A stretch of DNA of 64,000 nucleotides from Salvelinus alpinus (Eukaryota > Chordata > Actinopteri > Salmoniformes > Salmonidae): NCBI RefSeq assembly GCF_045679555.1, contig NC_092092.1, positions 24,982,969 to 25,046,968 on the forward strand. The letters run 5' to 3'. The notes beneath the pieces are model-generated. The model worked only from the letters and a program-made list of their open reading frames with translations, ran no database searches and had not been told where the DNA came from. A program made the position numbers and the translations under genes. Positions 48,423 to 60,744 of this stretch are shown here, piece after piece (positions within the stretch are counted from its first letter, which is position 1; the number at the start of each line of letters is the position of its first letter).

Positions 48423-48662
48423 CAGATGTAGGATCTTCATTTGTTCACCCTTTAGTTGCAGGAAATTTCTTGCACAGCAGGAAATGCAAATGTGTAGTGT
48501 ATTCAAGGTTTACAAATGCTTCTAAAGTTTGTAGTTTCGGCTTTAAAATGTCAACGTCTACATTCATTTTTCATTATAATCCACACAATAATTCAAATTT
48601 CTTGTTGCTGCAATATTATTTTCCTGCTGTGAGAAACTGTTCAATTTAAGATCCTACATCTG
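48423..48662. mobile_element. TA-type MITE
   Basis: Inverted ends CAGATGTAGGATCTTCATTTG (left) and …TTTAAGATCCTACATCTG (right) bound 240 bp. The left flank is TA (48421-48422); the right flank has changed to TC. Internal AATTTCTTG and CAGCAGGAAA / TTTTCCTGCTG are also inverted. It is a non-coding Tc1/mariner-like derivative. Confidence 0.85.
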
Positions 48663-49621
48663 TCTGTATTCCGTATAGCTACCCAAACCACTGTCATTTC
48701 ATGTCTGTTTAGATGGTCATTAGCTAACTGTTGCACAAGGGTTCAGTTAGAAGATACGTTTCTCTAATGAAGACTGCACCTTCATGTATCTCTGTCTGTA
48801 CAGCTGCACAGAATGCCATGTTCTGAGCTAAACTCAAATTACTTTTGATATGACTCATTCTAAACTCATCAATAAAGGATGTTTCTTACCACCACCTCTT
48901 TTTGCAGCCTTGTGGACAAGGCTAAATATTTCTGCATAGAGTAAAAAAAAATCCCTTTTTTTATAAACAACATTCTGTTTGAGTATCTAGACTTCCAACT
49001 AGGGTTGCAAAATAAGCTGATCCACCCCTAAAAAAATATATATATATATATGTCTGGTAACTTTCCACAAATTCCTAGATTTACTCCTTATTCCCTAATA
49101 ATTCCAGAAGTCCCACCAACTTGGATTTCTGGAAAACCTGTGGATATTGATTAAGTTACCAGAATTTTGCAACCCTACGTAAAACATACAGTATCGCAAT
49201 CCCATCTTTAGAACAGAGGCACTTCTCGTTCACAAATTAAATTGTCAGTTCAGAACCAGCTCACTTTTGTAGATCTATGTAATGTTTGAAAGCGAAGTGA
49301 TGACGGGTGAGTTTCCAACCATGAAAGAGGACACCTGGAGACATCTTGGATTCCTGCTGGAGGCCTGGGAGGTCACTCTGCCCAACTGCCTCCCCTCATA
49401 CTTCACATAGCTGTGGGTAAAACAAGGACACTGGGCTGTCTCACTGTGTGTTGGCATCCATCACACGAAGCTGCTGCCTGTCGACCCAGATCTCTTTTTA
49501 TACACACTGGCGAAGAAGAAGATGATGATGCCTGTGCACTTCATGGCAGCTTGAGTACTTTTAAACACGAAACATTATGCAATTAAAGTATGTCTTGCCA
49601 GTGAAGTAGAGGAAACACATT
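48663..49621. other. Intergenic, no recognised element
   Basis: The segment includes a short (TA)n run at about 49036-49051. GGTTGCAAAATAAGCTG (49004) and GTTACCAGAATTTTGCAACC (49155) form an imperfect inverted pair about 170 bp apart, possibly another small MITE. No gene is recognised. Confidence 0.45.
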
Positions 49622-49651
49622 TAGGGGTCTATTCAATCCATATTGCTGAAG

Positions 49652-50938
49652 CCTTCAGAAATGATTCCCCTTGACTAATTCCACATTTTGTTGTTACAGC
49701 CTGAATTCAAAATAGATTACATATATTTGTATATTTTAACCATCTACACATAATGACAAAGTGAAAACATGTTTTTAGACATTTTTGCAGATGTATTGAA
49801 AATTAAATAAAGAAATATATAATTTACATAAGTATTCACACCCATGAATCAATACTTGTTAGAATCACCTTTGGCAATGATTACAGCTGTGAGTCTTTCT
49901 GGGTAAGTCTCTACAAGCTTTGCACACCTGGATTTTACAATTATTTGCACATTATTCTTTAAAAAATACTTCAAGCTCTGTCAAGTTGGTTGTTGATCAT
50001 TGCTAGACAGGTATGTTCAAGTGTTGCTATAGATTTAAGTCAAAACTGTAACTAGTCCACTCAGGAACTCAGGAACATTCAATGTCGTCTTGGTAATTAA
50101 CTCCAGTGTATATTTGGCCTTGTGTTTTAGGTTATTGTCATGTTGGAAAGCAGACATGAATCCGGTTTTCCTCTCAGACTTTACCTGTGCTTAGCTCTAT
50201 TCTGTTTCTTTTTAGCCTATAAAAACTCCCTAGTCCTTGAAGAGGAAAATATGAAGAGCGGTACTTTGTATTTGTATTCAGGACATTTTTGCAGTTTTGC
50301 TAGTGCCTTATTGCAAACAGGATGCGTGCTTTGGAATATTTGTATTCTGTACAGGCTTCCTTTTTCACTCTGTCATTTAGGTTAGTATTGTGGAGTAACT
50401 ACAAAGTTGTTGATCCATCCTCAGTTCTCCTATCACAGCCATTAAACTAACTGTTTTAAAGTCTCCATTGGCCTCATGGTAAATCCCTGAGCAGTTTCCT
50501 TCCTCTCTGGCAACTGAGTTAGGAAGGACGCCTGTATCTTTGTAGTGACTGGGTGTATTGATACACCATCCAAAGTGTAATTAATAACTTTACCATGCGC
50601 AAAGGGATATTCACTGTCTGTTTTTTTTATTTTTACCCATCCAGCAATAGGTGCCCTTCTTTGATGTATGTGTGGGGGACAGAGATGAGTTATTCATTCA
50701 AAAATCATCTTAAACACTATTATTGCACATATTGTGTCCATTCAACTTATTATATGACTTGTTAAGCTAAATTTTACTCCTGAAATATTTAGTCTTGCCA
50801 TTACAAAGGGGTTAAAAATCCTAAAAACATAATTCCACTTTGACATTATGGGTTAATGTGTGTAGGCCAGTGACACAAAATCTGTAACACAACAAAATGT
50901 GGAAAAAGTAAAGTGGGTGTCAATACTTTCTAAAGGTA
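49652..50938 (-). mobile_element. Old Tc1-like transposon
   Basis: The left part TTCCACATTTTGTTGTTACA and the right part ACAAAATGTGGAAAAAGTAA are inverted subterminal repeats. Minus-strand transposase traces include a QHDN-type motif near 50130 (reverse of GTTATTGTCATGTTGGAAAG). It is heavily mutated and no long frame remains. It sits against a half copy of the foldback MITE (49622-49651). Confidence 0.75.
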
Positions 50939-50994
50939 TGTGTGTATGTCTGTGTAGGTGTGTGCATGAGTGACTGAATGTGTACTAAGATGCG

Positions 50995-51325
50995 GAGAAT
51001 CAGAGCAGGTGGTCAGCAGTCTGATGACTTGTACTGTAGATAGAAACTGTCTCTGGGCCTGTTGTTATGAGATCTCATGCTGCGATACTGTCTGCCCGAC
51101 AGTAAGGGAGAGAACAGCTCGTGGCTGGGGTGTGTGGGGTCCTTGATGAAGCTGCGTGCCTTCCTCAGACAGTAATGTACTGGGCCGTCTTCACCACCCG
51201 CTGGAGGGCCTTGCGGTCGTGGGCGGAGCAAATTCCCTTACCAGGCCGTGATGCAACCGGTCAGGATGCTCTCGATGGTGCAGCAATAGCACCGGGGCGT
51301 TATGCCAAATTTCTTCAGCTGTAAC
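50995..51325 (-). pseudogene. LINE ORF2 C-terminal fragment
   Basis: Read on the minus strand, the frames give CCTIESILTGCITAW-like text near 51285, then RPRPQGPPAGGEDGPVHYCL, RKARSFIKDPTHPSHELFSP and RQYRSMRSHNNRPRDSFYLQ (51231-51013). This is the region after the RT domain of the Rex1/CR1-like LINEs, of a subfamily different from those at 13.6 and 61.3 kb. Confidence 0.82.
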
Positions 51326-51858
51326 ACATTCTAGATGACAGAATATTCAGAGAGAAAAGACTCAGAAGACATTACATTGTAGTTTTGAAATACGTGTGTG
51401 GCAGTTTGGCAGTTTGGGATTTTTGAAAAACCCCTGTAAAGCATGGCCAGTAGTCAAAAAGACTTCAACACAGCCATTATTAGTAGATCCTATATTTATC
51501 ATATGAGGTCTGCATTAGTTCACTGGCTTTTGTGGACTAATATAGCCTCCTGCCTCTATTACGACTAATGATGAATAGTGGGGGTCAGAGGATTTCACAG
51601 CCCTGTTTACATGATAATTGCCCCTGATTGACTCACATTCTAACAAATAACTGTCTGTTCCTACTCACTTTAAATGGATGAAATCCAATCGATGGTTCTC
51701 CCCGTACCATGTTTGTTTTGTTGTATTCAGAATTGTCTCTGTTCTCTCACTGCCTCCAAATGTTTAAGTTAGGGTAGTCCATCTATTTTGGGTGGAGATG
51801 ACTGGAAATCTACAGTAGTAGCCCTCTAAATGTTTCCTTGTTCTCTTAAACCACATGG
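51326..51858. other. Intergenic, no recognised element
   Basis: No recognised repeats or genes. Confidence 0.4.
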
Positions 51859-52007
51859 TGAGTGCCAAGCTGGGACAATTGTGTGCCGCCCTATGGGACT
51901 CCCGATCACGGCCGGTTGTGATACAGCCCGGGATTGAACCCGTGTCTCTAGTGACACCTCTAGCACTGTGATGCAGTGCCTTGGACTGCAGCGCCACTCG
52001 GGAGGAC
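51859..52007 (-). mobile_element. tRNA-derived SINE, minus strand
   Basis: In reverse complement it reads GTCCTCCCGAGTGGCGCTGC, then AGTCCAAGGCACTGCATCAC (box A region), GGTTCAATCCCGGG (box B), and GGCCGTGATCGGGAGTCCCA and CATAGGGCGGCACACAATTG. It belongs to a very common salmonid SINE group different from the one at 42035. Confidence 0.85.
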
Positions 52008-52935
52008 TTTACCTTTTCCATTTCTAACACTAGATCAGGTTCTATGGTTTAATGGGGATCATTTCCTAAACCAAACAAATGTAATTTCTAAAAAGGGATT
52101 TTCTTTTGGGAGAAATGGTGGGAGTGCCTGTGGGCCAAAGTTTAGCTAGAATAAACAACATATTTGCTCTGCACATGTACACGTAGGCATTATCTCACAT
52201 GTACAGTTCAACATGGCTGGAGAAGGGTGTAATTGCAAACCACAATTAGGGACGTTATCTGATATAGGCGTTTCTTGATATCAAGTTACACCCATTGATG
52301 CTAGCCTTTGTTCCGTGGCCATTTCTTTTTTGTTCCCGGCCATTTGTGTCGGGGACAACAGTTCTTGACAACTGTAGCTAAGCCTAACCCTTTTCCTAAC
52401 ATTTACCTGTCTCCTAACCTGCCACGTTAATTATCCTAACCTGCCACGTTACTTTTCCTAACCTGCTATGGAAACATAACACCAGAACTGACCAATGGCA
52501 GGTATCAATGGACATTTCCTGATATCAGGGGGCACATGCATAAAGAAATGCCCCAAATTGCAGTCTGCAATTACACTACATTCCATGGCTGATCATACCT
52601 GGATGTTGTCTTGTGGTGCTATAGAGTGCCACAGTATGAGTCATAATACCCACAAAACCTAGCGGTCAAACAGGAAAATGGTTCCAATAATTTTTCCAAC
52701 ACAAATTTTTCCCACAGAGGATTTTAGAAACACTTAAAATAAGGGCTGGGTTTCGTGTAGGCTTACCCTGGCGTGATGTTTTGATAGCCGTGTAAATCTC
52801 CCTAGAACAAGGTGATGTTTATAAAGGCAAACCTTCTTACCACACCATTCCAGCGCCTTCCCAGCTCCTTCCAACACCTTCCCAGTTACGAGGCTAATAG
52901 AGCCCAGCTGAGGTTCATTAGTTCATCAAGTGTAT
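52008..52935. other. Intergenic, no recognised element
   Basis: Short duplicated phrases occur: CCTAACCTGCCACGTTA twice (about 52414-52452), and TTTCTTGATATCA / TTTCCTGATATCA about 240 bp apart. No gene or transposon ends were found. Confidence 0.45.
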
Positions 52936-53420
52936 GATTGACTGGACAATTAGCCCAAACTGTTGAGAAGGCTGCTGCTCACCTTCAGAGATGATTTTTC
53001 TTGAGCATTTCTTTAACTTTAAATGAACTGCCCTCTGCCTCCAGGGATCGATGTACTGACACTACACAATGTAGCTCATGGTCCTCCGGGCCAGCAGGTG
53101 GTGCTGGTGCACGCATTCTCCGCCATTTGTGGCAGAGCCTGGGCAGAGGCCACCACCACAGACCAGAGCTAGGAGGGGTCTCAGGGTACAGAGGCTCAGT
53201 GAGGCAGAGTAAACGGCTTAATTCCCTAGGCTTGATTACATCTTTTTACAAACAGAAATGCTCAAGAATAAGGAACTTAAAGTATAACTTCAGTATCTAA
53301 GGTTTCTCTTAAACTGAAAGTATTTAAGCTCCCAACTTGTCTGCTGTTGTCTCCAGTCCTTTCTCCTCTGAATGTGAGCAGCAGCCTTCTCAACTGTTTG
53401 GGCTAATGGTCCAGCCAATC
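52936..53420. repeat. Foldback element with 55-bp arms
   Basis: The left arm 52936-52990 (GATTGACTGGACAATTAGCC … CTCACCTTCAGAG) is the near-exact reverse complement of the right arm 53366-53420 (CTCTGAATGTGAGCAGCAGC … GGTCCAGCCAATC). A second inverted pair lies inside: TTCTTGAGCATTTCT (52998) and AGAAATGCTCAAGAA (53255). The intervening ~375 bp has no coding signature. Confidence 0.85.
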
Positions 53421-56400
53421 ACACAAAATTATGGAAAAAATATTTATAGATGACATTTGTTTTAGCGTTGTTAAATAGGAATGGCGCTCACATTGGCTTG
53501 GTCTCGTAGTGAGGAGCCTATTAAACGTAGCTAGTTTCATAAACATATTTTGGGGAATTCGTAAATGAATTGGAATAAATGACCAAACTATAAAATTAGC
53601 TAGCCGGCTATGGGTAATTGTAGCTAGCTACCTAGAAGTAGTGCTAGCTAGCTATGTTAGCTTGTTGGTACATTAATAGCTCAGGTTGGTTGTTTTTAAG
53701 CTCAACTTCAAGATTTCCACCAAGGGCGTTGCCTCTCCGATCATCACTCTCCCTGCTTGGGCAAGTAATATTTAAGGTACACTCGGATGTGACGATGTAA
53801 AACGTCATTCAAGGGCTGAGGGTTTAGGGCCGAGGGCTGTTTACTCTGTATTTGAACTACAGCTTTCTAAAACAGGAGGCACAGTGCTAACCCTAAGGTC
53901 TGGCGCAACGGGAGCCTGACAAATTCTGTGACAACCCCTCATCCCGCTTCCTCTGAACACTCAGCAAGACGTGCCCAGGCAGCCCCTCCAGACCCCAGGT
54001 TTCCTACCCAAAATGTGAGCCTGATCCAAGGGTCCTCCTCTCTCCATATGCCAGGATGTGGGAGGGCTTAAAAAAGGTTTACTAAAAGCAGATCTGTGCA
54101 TTCAAAACTGTGATATTGAAGAAGGAAAAGGATGGAAGAAAACCCTCCTTAACCCAAGTCAAAGATCAAATAACCCATGTATGTCAGCGTAAGCTAAAAA
54201 CAGTAAGACATTTTTTCTCCTGCTGACCACTTATAAGTAGGAATCTACAATTAATAAAACATATTTAAAAGAGATGGCACCACAGGTTCAAACGTGGTGT
54301 GGAAAAAATGTATGTCTCTTTACTGGGCCTGGAGTTTTTCCTGATCAGTTAAAACTCTGGGTCCTATTCGTAGGCTATGACAAAATATTCTTATTACAGA
54401 TAGCTTCCCTTTTCATCCGTGCTATGACTAGGGCTAGGGTTTTTCTTGTCATGTCATGTAAATTGGAAACACTCCTGGCCTAAGGTGGATCAAACTCTTT
54501 CAAACTACCACAATCTTGTTATTATTAATTCTGAGCCAGAGACAACAACTTCAATGGACAACATACTCTGAGGTTTCGTGAACTACTGTAGCACGGCTGA
54601 GCGTTATGCAAAGAATGGTTACAATGTCTTCAAATATTAATTTCATAACCTGGCGGGGGCTGTGGTGGTCTTCCCCCAGAGTTTTGGGGGGCATCTCAAG
54701 TTCATTTCCTGAATTTCTACACAACCTAATGACCCATGGCCATTCTAGCCATCTCTACTGTAGTTTCAATCTTTTTGTCCCGTGTTTGCTGCACAGAGAA
54801 AATAAAGTGTTGTATCTGCAAAAATTCACCTCAGCTTTGTCAGACTGGTTCACCCTGGCTTCCTGACCCTGCTGAGATCTGATCCTGCTAAAATGAGGCT
54901 TAACAAATAATTAACTCGGTGTACATTTATACATTATATTATCCAAGAATAGAATCAATGGTTCAATAATTGAAATGACCATTATTCCCAGATCCCAGAC
55001 TGTAGCTTTAAGCTAAATTAAATGTAACTATATGTAATAAAAGTCATAATGTATTAGGAGAGGACCATAAACAATAACTTGTAATGCTGCATACCGGGTG
55101 TGGCGGGGGGATAAGTATGTTTTACTTTAAATGATAGGTATGTACAATCCTGTTACTCTGGTTGTGTAAGATGCTGTTGTCACCTAACTCTGTCTCTAAA
55201 TCCACAATGGCTGTGCACATCTCGTGTTCTTACCCCCACCCCCTGTAAGTCTGAAACTTGCATGTTCGGAAAGAGTCTCTCCTTATCCTCTTTTCTAAGA
55301 AGAAACAGTTCTTAGTACGAGAACACAGAAGACCATCGGTTGGATCAACAAATTGAGACAGTTGTGGTGGATTAAGAAAATGGAACAAGGTTGGGCTATA
55401 CAAGGCAAGCCCCAACTCAGAATCATGGGGCACTCTAGTCACTTCTGTGTGTGTATTGTGACCAGCCCCCTAATCAATACGTTTTTAATAAAGTTAATAT
55501 CCTGATTGGTGATTGACCTCGTCTCTCCTCATTATTTGTCATTTAAAATATCCACCACATTACTAGTGTCAGAATCAAGTGGTGTCAGTATTCACATCCT
55601 GCTTCACACAGGCAAAAGAGATATACCCTGAGAATCTGGGTCTACCAATCCATGGTGTCCATGGATCAATTTAAAGCAAAATGTCGGCCGGAACCAGTAC
55701 CAGAGCCACGCATGTCCCCAAAACAAGGGACTTTACATCTAAGAGGATAATTAAGCTGTTGCCATGTAGCTTCTGTAGGCCTACCCATCAACTCAAGAAG
55801 ACACGTTGTATCCATTCACTGATATTGTTAATAATATACTAAATTCACCTGAGCTCCATAGACTGGTCTTCCCTGGCTGTCTGACACTGTTGGGACACCT
55901 TTCACCATCTGATCCTGCTAACCCATGATGAGCATAGTGTTGTGTACTAACAGTGCACCACAACAGTGAAGCCTGTAGAGCTGTTTATTACCGTGTCATT
56001 GTGAAAAGTAAGCAGTTAGCTAACTGACAGATCAATAACGTTGCACATCTAATAAAATGTCACATTGCACTGAAAAAAATTAAGAATATCAGTCTTCAAT
56101 CGTTTTGCTGCTGGTTTCATTGTTTGATTCAGATCTAGTGTGATGAAGGCAAAAAGAATAGCTAACGTTAGAGAGATAACTAACTAGCTAACGTTAGCTA
56201 ACATTTGGCTAGCTCTCTCTCAAAAGTTACATTAACTAGCGAAAGCTAGCCAAGTTCATTTACTTCTGTTGAAAAGGGACAAAACAAAGTCGACAAAACA
56301 TTTCCATACACACAACAGCTTTTAGATAGTGATATGAAGTGGCTATTATAGCACTATCTGACAGATAGCTAGAGGCTAGAGCTGAACATATTGACATATT

Positions 56401-56440
56401 GATTATCGTGGACTAGGCCCAAATCCGCGACACTCAAGAA
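53421..56440. other. Intergenic, mostly unrecognised, probably old repeats
   Basis: About 3 kb holds no recognisable gene. Related phrases TTCACCTCAGCTTTGTCAGA with GATCTGATCCTGCTAA (about 54823-54890) and TTCACCTGAGCTCCATAGAC with CATCTGATCCTGCTAA (about 55845-55920) suggest two diverged copies of one repeat. GTAGCTAGCTAC and GCTAACGTTAGC strings are frequent. Confidence 0.45.
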
Positions 56441-57471
56441 GAAGGAGAAGGAGGAAAGGTGTGCGGGATACCTGACAAGACTTCGTTGGAGATTGGATAC
56501 ATTTCCTCTACCCTCCGTTCTATTGGTGAAAGTGCAATCCCTGGAGAATAAACTGGATGAGCTCCGTTCGAGACTATCCTATCAATGTGATCTGAAGAAC
56601 TGTAATATCCTACATTCCTCAGAGACGTGGCTGAACAAGGACATGGTAAATATAAATCGAGCTGTTTTTCTACACATCGGGAGGACACAGCAGCTGCGTC
56701 GGTTAAGCTCAGGGGAGTGGGTGTGAGTCACTTTGTTAACAAAAACTGGTGCACGATCTCTAATATTAAGGAAGTCTTGAGGTTCTGCTCGCCTGAGTTA
56801 GAATACCTCATGATAAGCTGTAGACTACACTATTTACCAAGAGAGTTTGAATCTTTATTTTTTTCGTAGCTGTCTATTTACCACCAAAAAACGATGTTGG
56901 CACTAAGAACACACACCAACAATAAGGGCATAAATAAACAAGAAAATGATCACCCAGAGGTTGCGCTCGTAGTGGCCGGTGACTTTAATGCAGGAAAACT
57001 GAAAACCATTTGACAAAATCTTTACCAGCATGTCACCTCTACAACTAGAGGCGAAAAAAACTAGATCACCTTTATTCCACACACACAGACACATATAAGG
57101 CTCTCCCTCGCCCTTCTTTTGGCAAATCTGACCATAACTTTATCCTCCTAATTCCTGTTTACAAGCAAAAACTCAAACAGGAAGTACCAGTTACGGCCAC
57201 AATACAGAAGTGGTCAGAGGAAGCAGATGCCAAGCTACAGGACTGTTTTGCTAGCACAGACTGGAATATGTTCCAGGATTCATCGGATGGCATTGAAGAG
57301 TTTACCGCATGCATTAATAAGCGTCTCGAAGACGTTGTCCGCACAGTGACCGTGCGTACATATCTCAACCAGAAGCCATAGATTACAGGCAACACCACCA
57401 CTGAGCTAAAAGCTAGAGCTGCCGCTTTCAATGAGAGGGATAATAATCCTGACCAACAACTGTCTGTCATA
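56441..57471 (+). mobile_element. LINE (Rex1/CR1-like) fragment, endonuclease and linker
   Basis: Broken + strand frames give LPSVLLVKVQSLENKLDELR and SETWLNKDM (56493-56660), NIKEVLRFCSPELEYLMISC and YLPREFES (56760-56860), VAGDFN-like text near 56975, and the linker KLKQEVPVTATIQKWSEEAD (about 57167). It ends where a Tc1 element begins (57472). A LINE 3' tail resumes at 58672, beyond the transposons. Confidence 0.82.
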
Positions 57472-57473
57472 TA

Positions 57474-58665
57474 CAGTGCCGTCAGAAAGTATTCAGACCT
57501 CTTGACTTTTCCCACATTTTGTTACGTTACAGCCGTATTCTAAAATGGATTAAAAAAATAAAACTCAGCAATCTAAATACCCCAAAATGACAAAGTAAAA
57601 ACAGGTTTTAAAAAATGTTTGCAAATTTATTCAAATTAAAAAACAGAAATACCTTATTTACATAAGTATTCAGACCCTTTGCTATGAGACTCGAATTTGA
57701 GCTCAGGTGCATCTTGTTTCCATTGATCATCCTTGAGATGTTTTTACAACTTGATTGGATTCCGCCTGTGGTAAATTCAATTGATTGTCCATGATTTGGA
57801 AAGGCACACACCTGAATATACAGTGCAAAAGCATTCACTCCCTTGGCGTTTTTCCTATTTTGTTGCATTACAACCTGTAATTTAAATGGATTTGTGGTAT
57901 CTGTGGTATGACCTAAAGATAGCTGTACACCAGCGGAACCCATCCAACTTGAAGGAGCTGGAGCAGTTTAGCCTTGAAGAATGGGCAAAAATCCAAGTGG
58001 CTAGATGTGCCAAGCTTATAGAGACATACCCCAAGAGACTTGCAGCTGTAATTGCTGCAAAAGGTGGCTCTACAAAGTATTGACTTGGGGGGGTGAATAG
58101 TTATGCATGCTCAAGTGTTCAGTTTTTTTGTGTTATTTCTTGTTTGTTTCACAAGAAAAAATATTTAGCATCTTCAAAGTGGTAGGCATGTTGTGTAAAT
58201 TAAATGATACAAACCCCCCAAAAATCCATTTGAATTCCAGGTTGTAAGGCAACAAAATAGGAAAAATGCCAAGGGGGGTGAATACTTTCGCAAGCCACTG
58301 TTTAAGGTCCCACAGTTGACAGTGCATATCAGAGCAAAAACCAAGCCATGAGGTCAAAGGAATTGTCCGTAGAGCTCCGAGACAGGACTGTGTCGAGGCA
58401 CAGATCTGGAGAAGGGTACCAAAATATTTCTGCAGCATTGAAGCTCCACAAGAACACAGTGGACTCCATCATTCTTAAATGGAAGAAGTTTGGAACCAAA
58501 AAGACTCTTCTTAGAGCTGGCCGCCCGGGCAAAACAGCAATCGGGGGAGAAGGGTCTTGGTCAGGGAGGTGACCAAGAAACCGATGGTCACTCTGACAGA
58601 GCTCTAGAGTTCCTCTGTGGAGATGGTAGAAACTTCCATCTCCATCTCCATCTCTGCAGCACCAT
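57474..58665 (+). mobile_element. Truncated Tc1-like transposon carrying a second Tc1 inside it
   Basis: The left end CAGTGCCGTCAGAAAGTATT is flanked by TA (57472-57473). The element continues to about 57820, is interrupted by a 480-bp Tc1 derivative (57821-58300), then resumes (AAGGTCCCACAGTTGACAGT). It ends in the transposase N-terminal region MRSKELSVELRDRTVSRHRS and LHKNTVDSIILKWKKFGTKK (58348-58572). The catalytic half and right end are missing; LINE tail sequence follows. Confidence 0.88.
57821..58300 (+). mobile_element. Internally deleted Tc1 nested in another Tc1
   Basis: The ends CAGTGCAAAAGCATTCACTC and (inverted) CAGTGGCTTGCGAAAGTATT belong to one family; TA flanks the left (57819-57820) and TT the right. 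The + strand retains only the transposase C-terminus (HQRNPSNLKELEQFSLEEWA, then GGSTKY, 57904-58083). The 5' part of the gene is deleted, as in non-autonomous derivatives. Confidence 0.88.
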
Positions 58666-58671
58666 ACTTTA

Positions 58672-58796
58672 GTTTATTTGGTCAATATTTTCTTAACTCT
58701 TTCTTGAACTGTATTGTTGGCTTATAAGTAAGCATTTCAAGGTAAGGTCTACACTTGTTGTATTCGGCGCATGTAACAAAGTTCGATTTGATTTTG
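58672..58796 (+). mobile_element. LINE 3' tail
   Basis: TTTAGTTTATTTGGTCAATA, then TTTCTTAACTCTTTCTTGAA, AAGGTCTACACTTGTTGTAT and TTCGATTTGATTTT match the 3' end of the LINE at 63080-63215. It may be the remote 3' end of the copy at 56441-57471 or a separate short insertion. Confidence 0.75.
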
Positions 58797-59643
58797 ACAT
58801 GCTGGTAGAAATTAGGTAAAACGCATTAAAGTCTCCGGCCATTAGGAGCGCCACTTCTGGATGAGCATTTTCTTGTTTGCTTATGGCCTTATATAGCTTG
58901 TTGAGTGCGGTCTTAGTGCAAGCATCGGTTTGTGCTGGTAAATAGACGGCTACGAATAACATAGATAAAAACTCTCTTGGTAGATAGTGTGGTCTACAGC
59001 TTATCATGAGGTATTCTACCTCAGGCGAGCAATACCTAGAGACTTCTTTAATATTAGACATCGCACACCAGCAGTTATTGACAAATAGACAAACACACCA
59101 ACACACCTCGTCTTACCAGACGTAGCTGCTCTATCCTGCTGATGCACGGAAAACCCAGACAGCTCTATATTATCCATGTCGTTGTTCAGCCACGACTCAA
59201 TGAAACATAAGATATTACAGTTTCTAATGTCCTGTTTGTAGGATAGTCTCAACTGTAGAGCATCGAGTTTGTTTTCCAGTGATTGCACGTTGACCACTAA
59301 AACCGATGGTAATGTTGATTTACTCACTCGCCTATGAATCCTAACAAGGCACCCCAACATTCTCCCTCGGTATCTCTGCCTTTTCTTCACGCTAATGACG
59401 GAGATTTGGGCCTGTTCTCCAGAAAGCAGTGTATCCTTCGCGTCGAACTCATTAAAGAAAACATCTTTGTCCAGTTGGAGGTGAGTAATCGCTGTTCTGA
59501 TGTCCAGAAGCTCTTTTCGGTCATAAGAGACGGTAGCAGCAACTTTAGGTACAAAATAAGTTTCAAACAATGCAAAAAAAAATAACAAAATAGCCCAGTT
59601 GATTAGGAACCTGTAAAACGGCAGCCAGCCCCTCCGGCGCCAT
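58797..59643 (-). pseudogene. LINE endonuclease region, minus strand
   Basis: On the minus strand the ORF starts MAPEGLAAVLQVPNQLGYFV at 59643. A frame change leads to FETYFVPKVAATVSYDRKEL then LDIRTAITHL (59588 frame), VVNVQSLENKLDALQLRLSY, CFIESWLNNDMDNIELSGFS and, after a further shift, CLFVNNCWCAMSNIKEVSRY, CSPEVEYLMISCRPHYLPRE and LLMAGDFNAF (59106-58780 frame). This is the 5' end of the same LINE type seen at 15430, opposite in direction to the LINE parts on either side. RT is absent. Confidence 0.85.
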
Positions 59644-60744
59644 TATGAGTTAAGTACTTCTCCGATGAGGAGACGACACTTCTCAAGTACTGGGAAATGC
59701 TTTCTCGCCACACATTTTTTGGTGGCTGTTTAACATTCTAATTTTCAAAATTCTTATACACATTTCATCCGCCATGTGTTTTAATCTGTGGGGTGTCTCT
59801 GAATGGATTGGTGTTTTTAATTCACAGGATATCTTTTGATCTTTTGTTTAGTTTTTTATTAATTCACAGTATGGCTTCCCTCTCTGTGTTTCTATCCAGT
59901 TTCCAGCACGTGACCCTCCCCCAACCACACCATGGATTACAATTTCCCCCTGCAGAACGTCTCCCATTCATAAATCGACGTCTCTCACCTGCTGTATACA
60001 TCAGCACTGGGATTTCTGACAACAGAGCTCTGCACTCTCACAAAAAACGAAAGAAAAAAAATGTCCTCCACAGCTGGTGTTTTCGCATACATTGTCCTTG
60101 GCGTACCTCAGGGGTATGTTTCAGAACTGCTTTTTTTCAAAGTGCTCCATTGAAAACCATTAATTTGTGGATGTTATCCTTTCATTCAAATGTGCTCGGT
60201 CAGCTGAAAATGACTGGATATGACTGGCAGCTAAGAACCAGAACACCTGACAGATTAATTTCAAACAATTTATGTCAAGAGCCCAGGATATGGAGACATA
60301 AAGAGAGTATTGAAAAATTACATTATTTTAGATGGGGCTCATAACTGATTTTTTTATACATTAATGGCATGTTACCTTTGGTTACATGTTTTCCTTGCTA
60401 TCAGAATAAACTGTAGGCTGGGCCTGACATGACGTTAAAATCTTGTATGACAGGAGTATTTTTTTAAGGCAAGCATTTCACAGAACTATTGTTTCAGTAG
60501 TGGTCTAAATCTGAAAATGTGACTAATCGTTGGAATGAATTGTTTCGCGTTTCAACTTGCTCAGCGGAACACTAACACACATTTGTATGCCAAAGACATG
60601 CTTGTCACCGGCAGGACTGGGGAGTTTGTTAGGATCTAAATAAATATGAAAGGAGCAAAGACCAGGTAAAAAGTTAGAGGAAAACTCACCTCAGTCTTCA
60701 GAAACCTAACCCTGGGATAGGGTTTTATACATTTGTTTATGCCA
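59644..60744. other. Intergenic, no recognised element
   Basis: An open frame of 183 codons at 59793-60344 (+) has no recognisable domain, no splice-supported partners and low-complexity Lys/His runs; it is probably chance. No transposon ends are seen. Confidence 0.45.

Noticed and set aside
59793..60344. 183-codon open frame, + strand
   Set aside because: No domain, low-complexity runs, no recognised splice partners; most likely chance.
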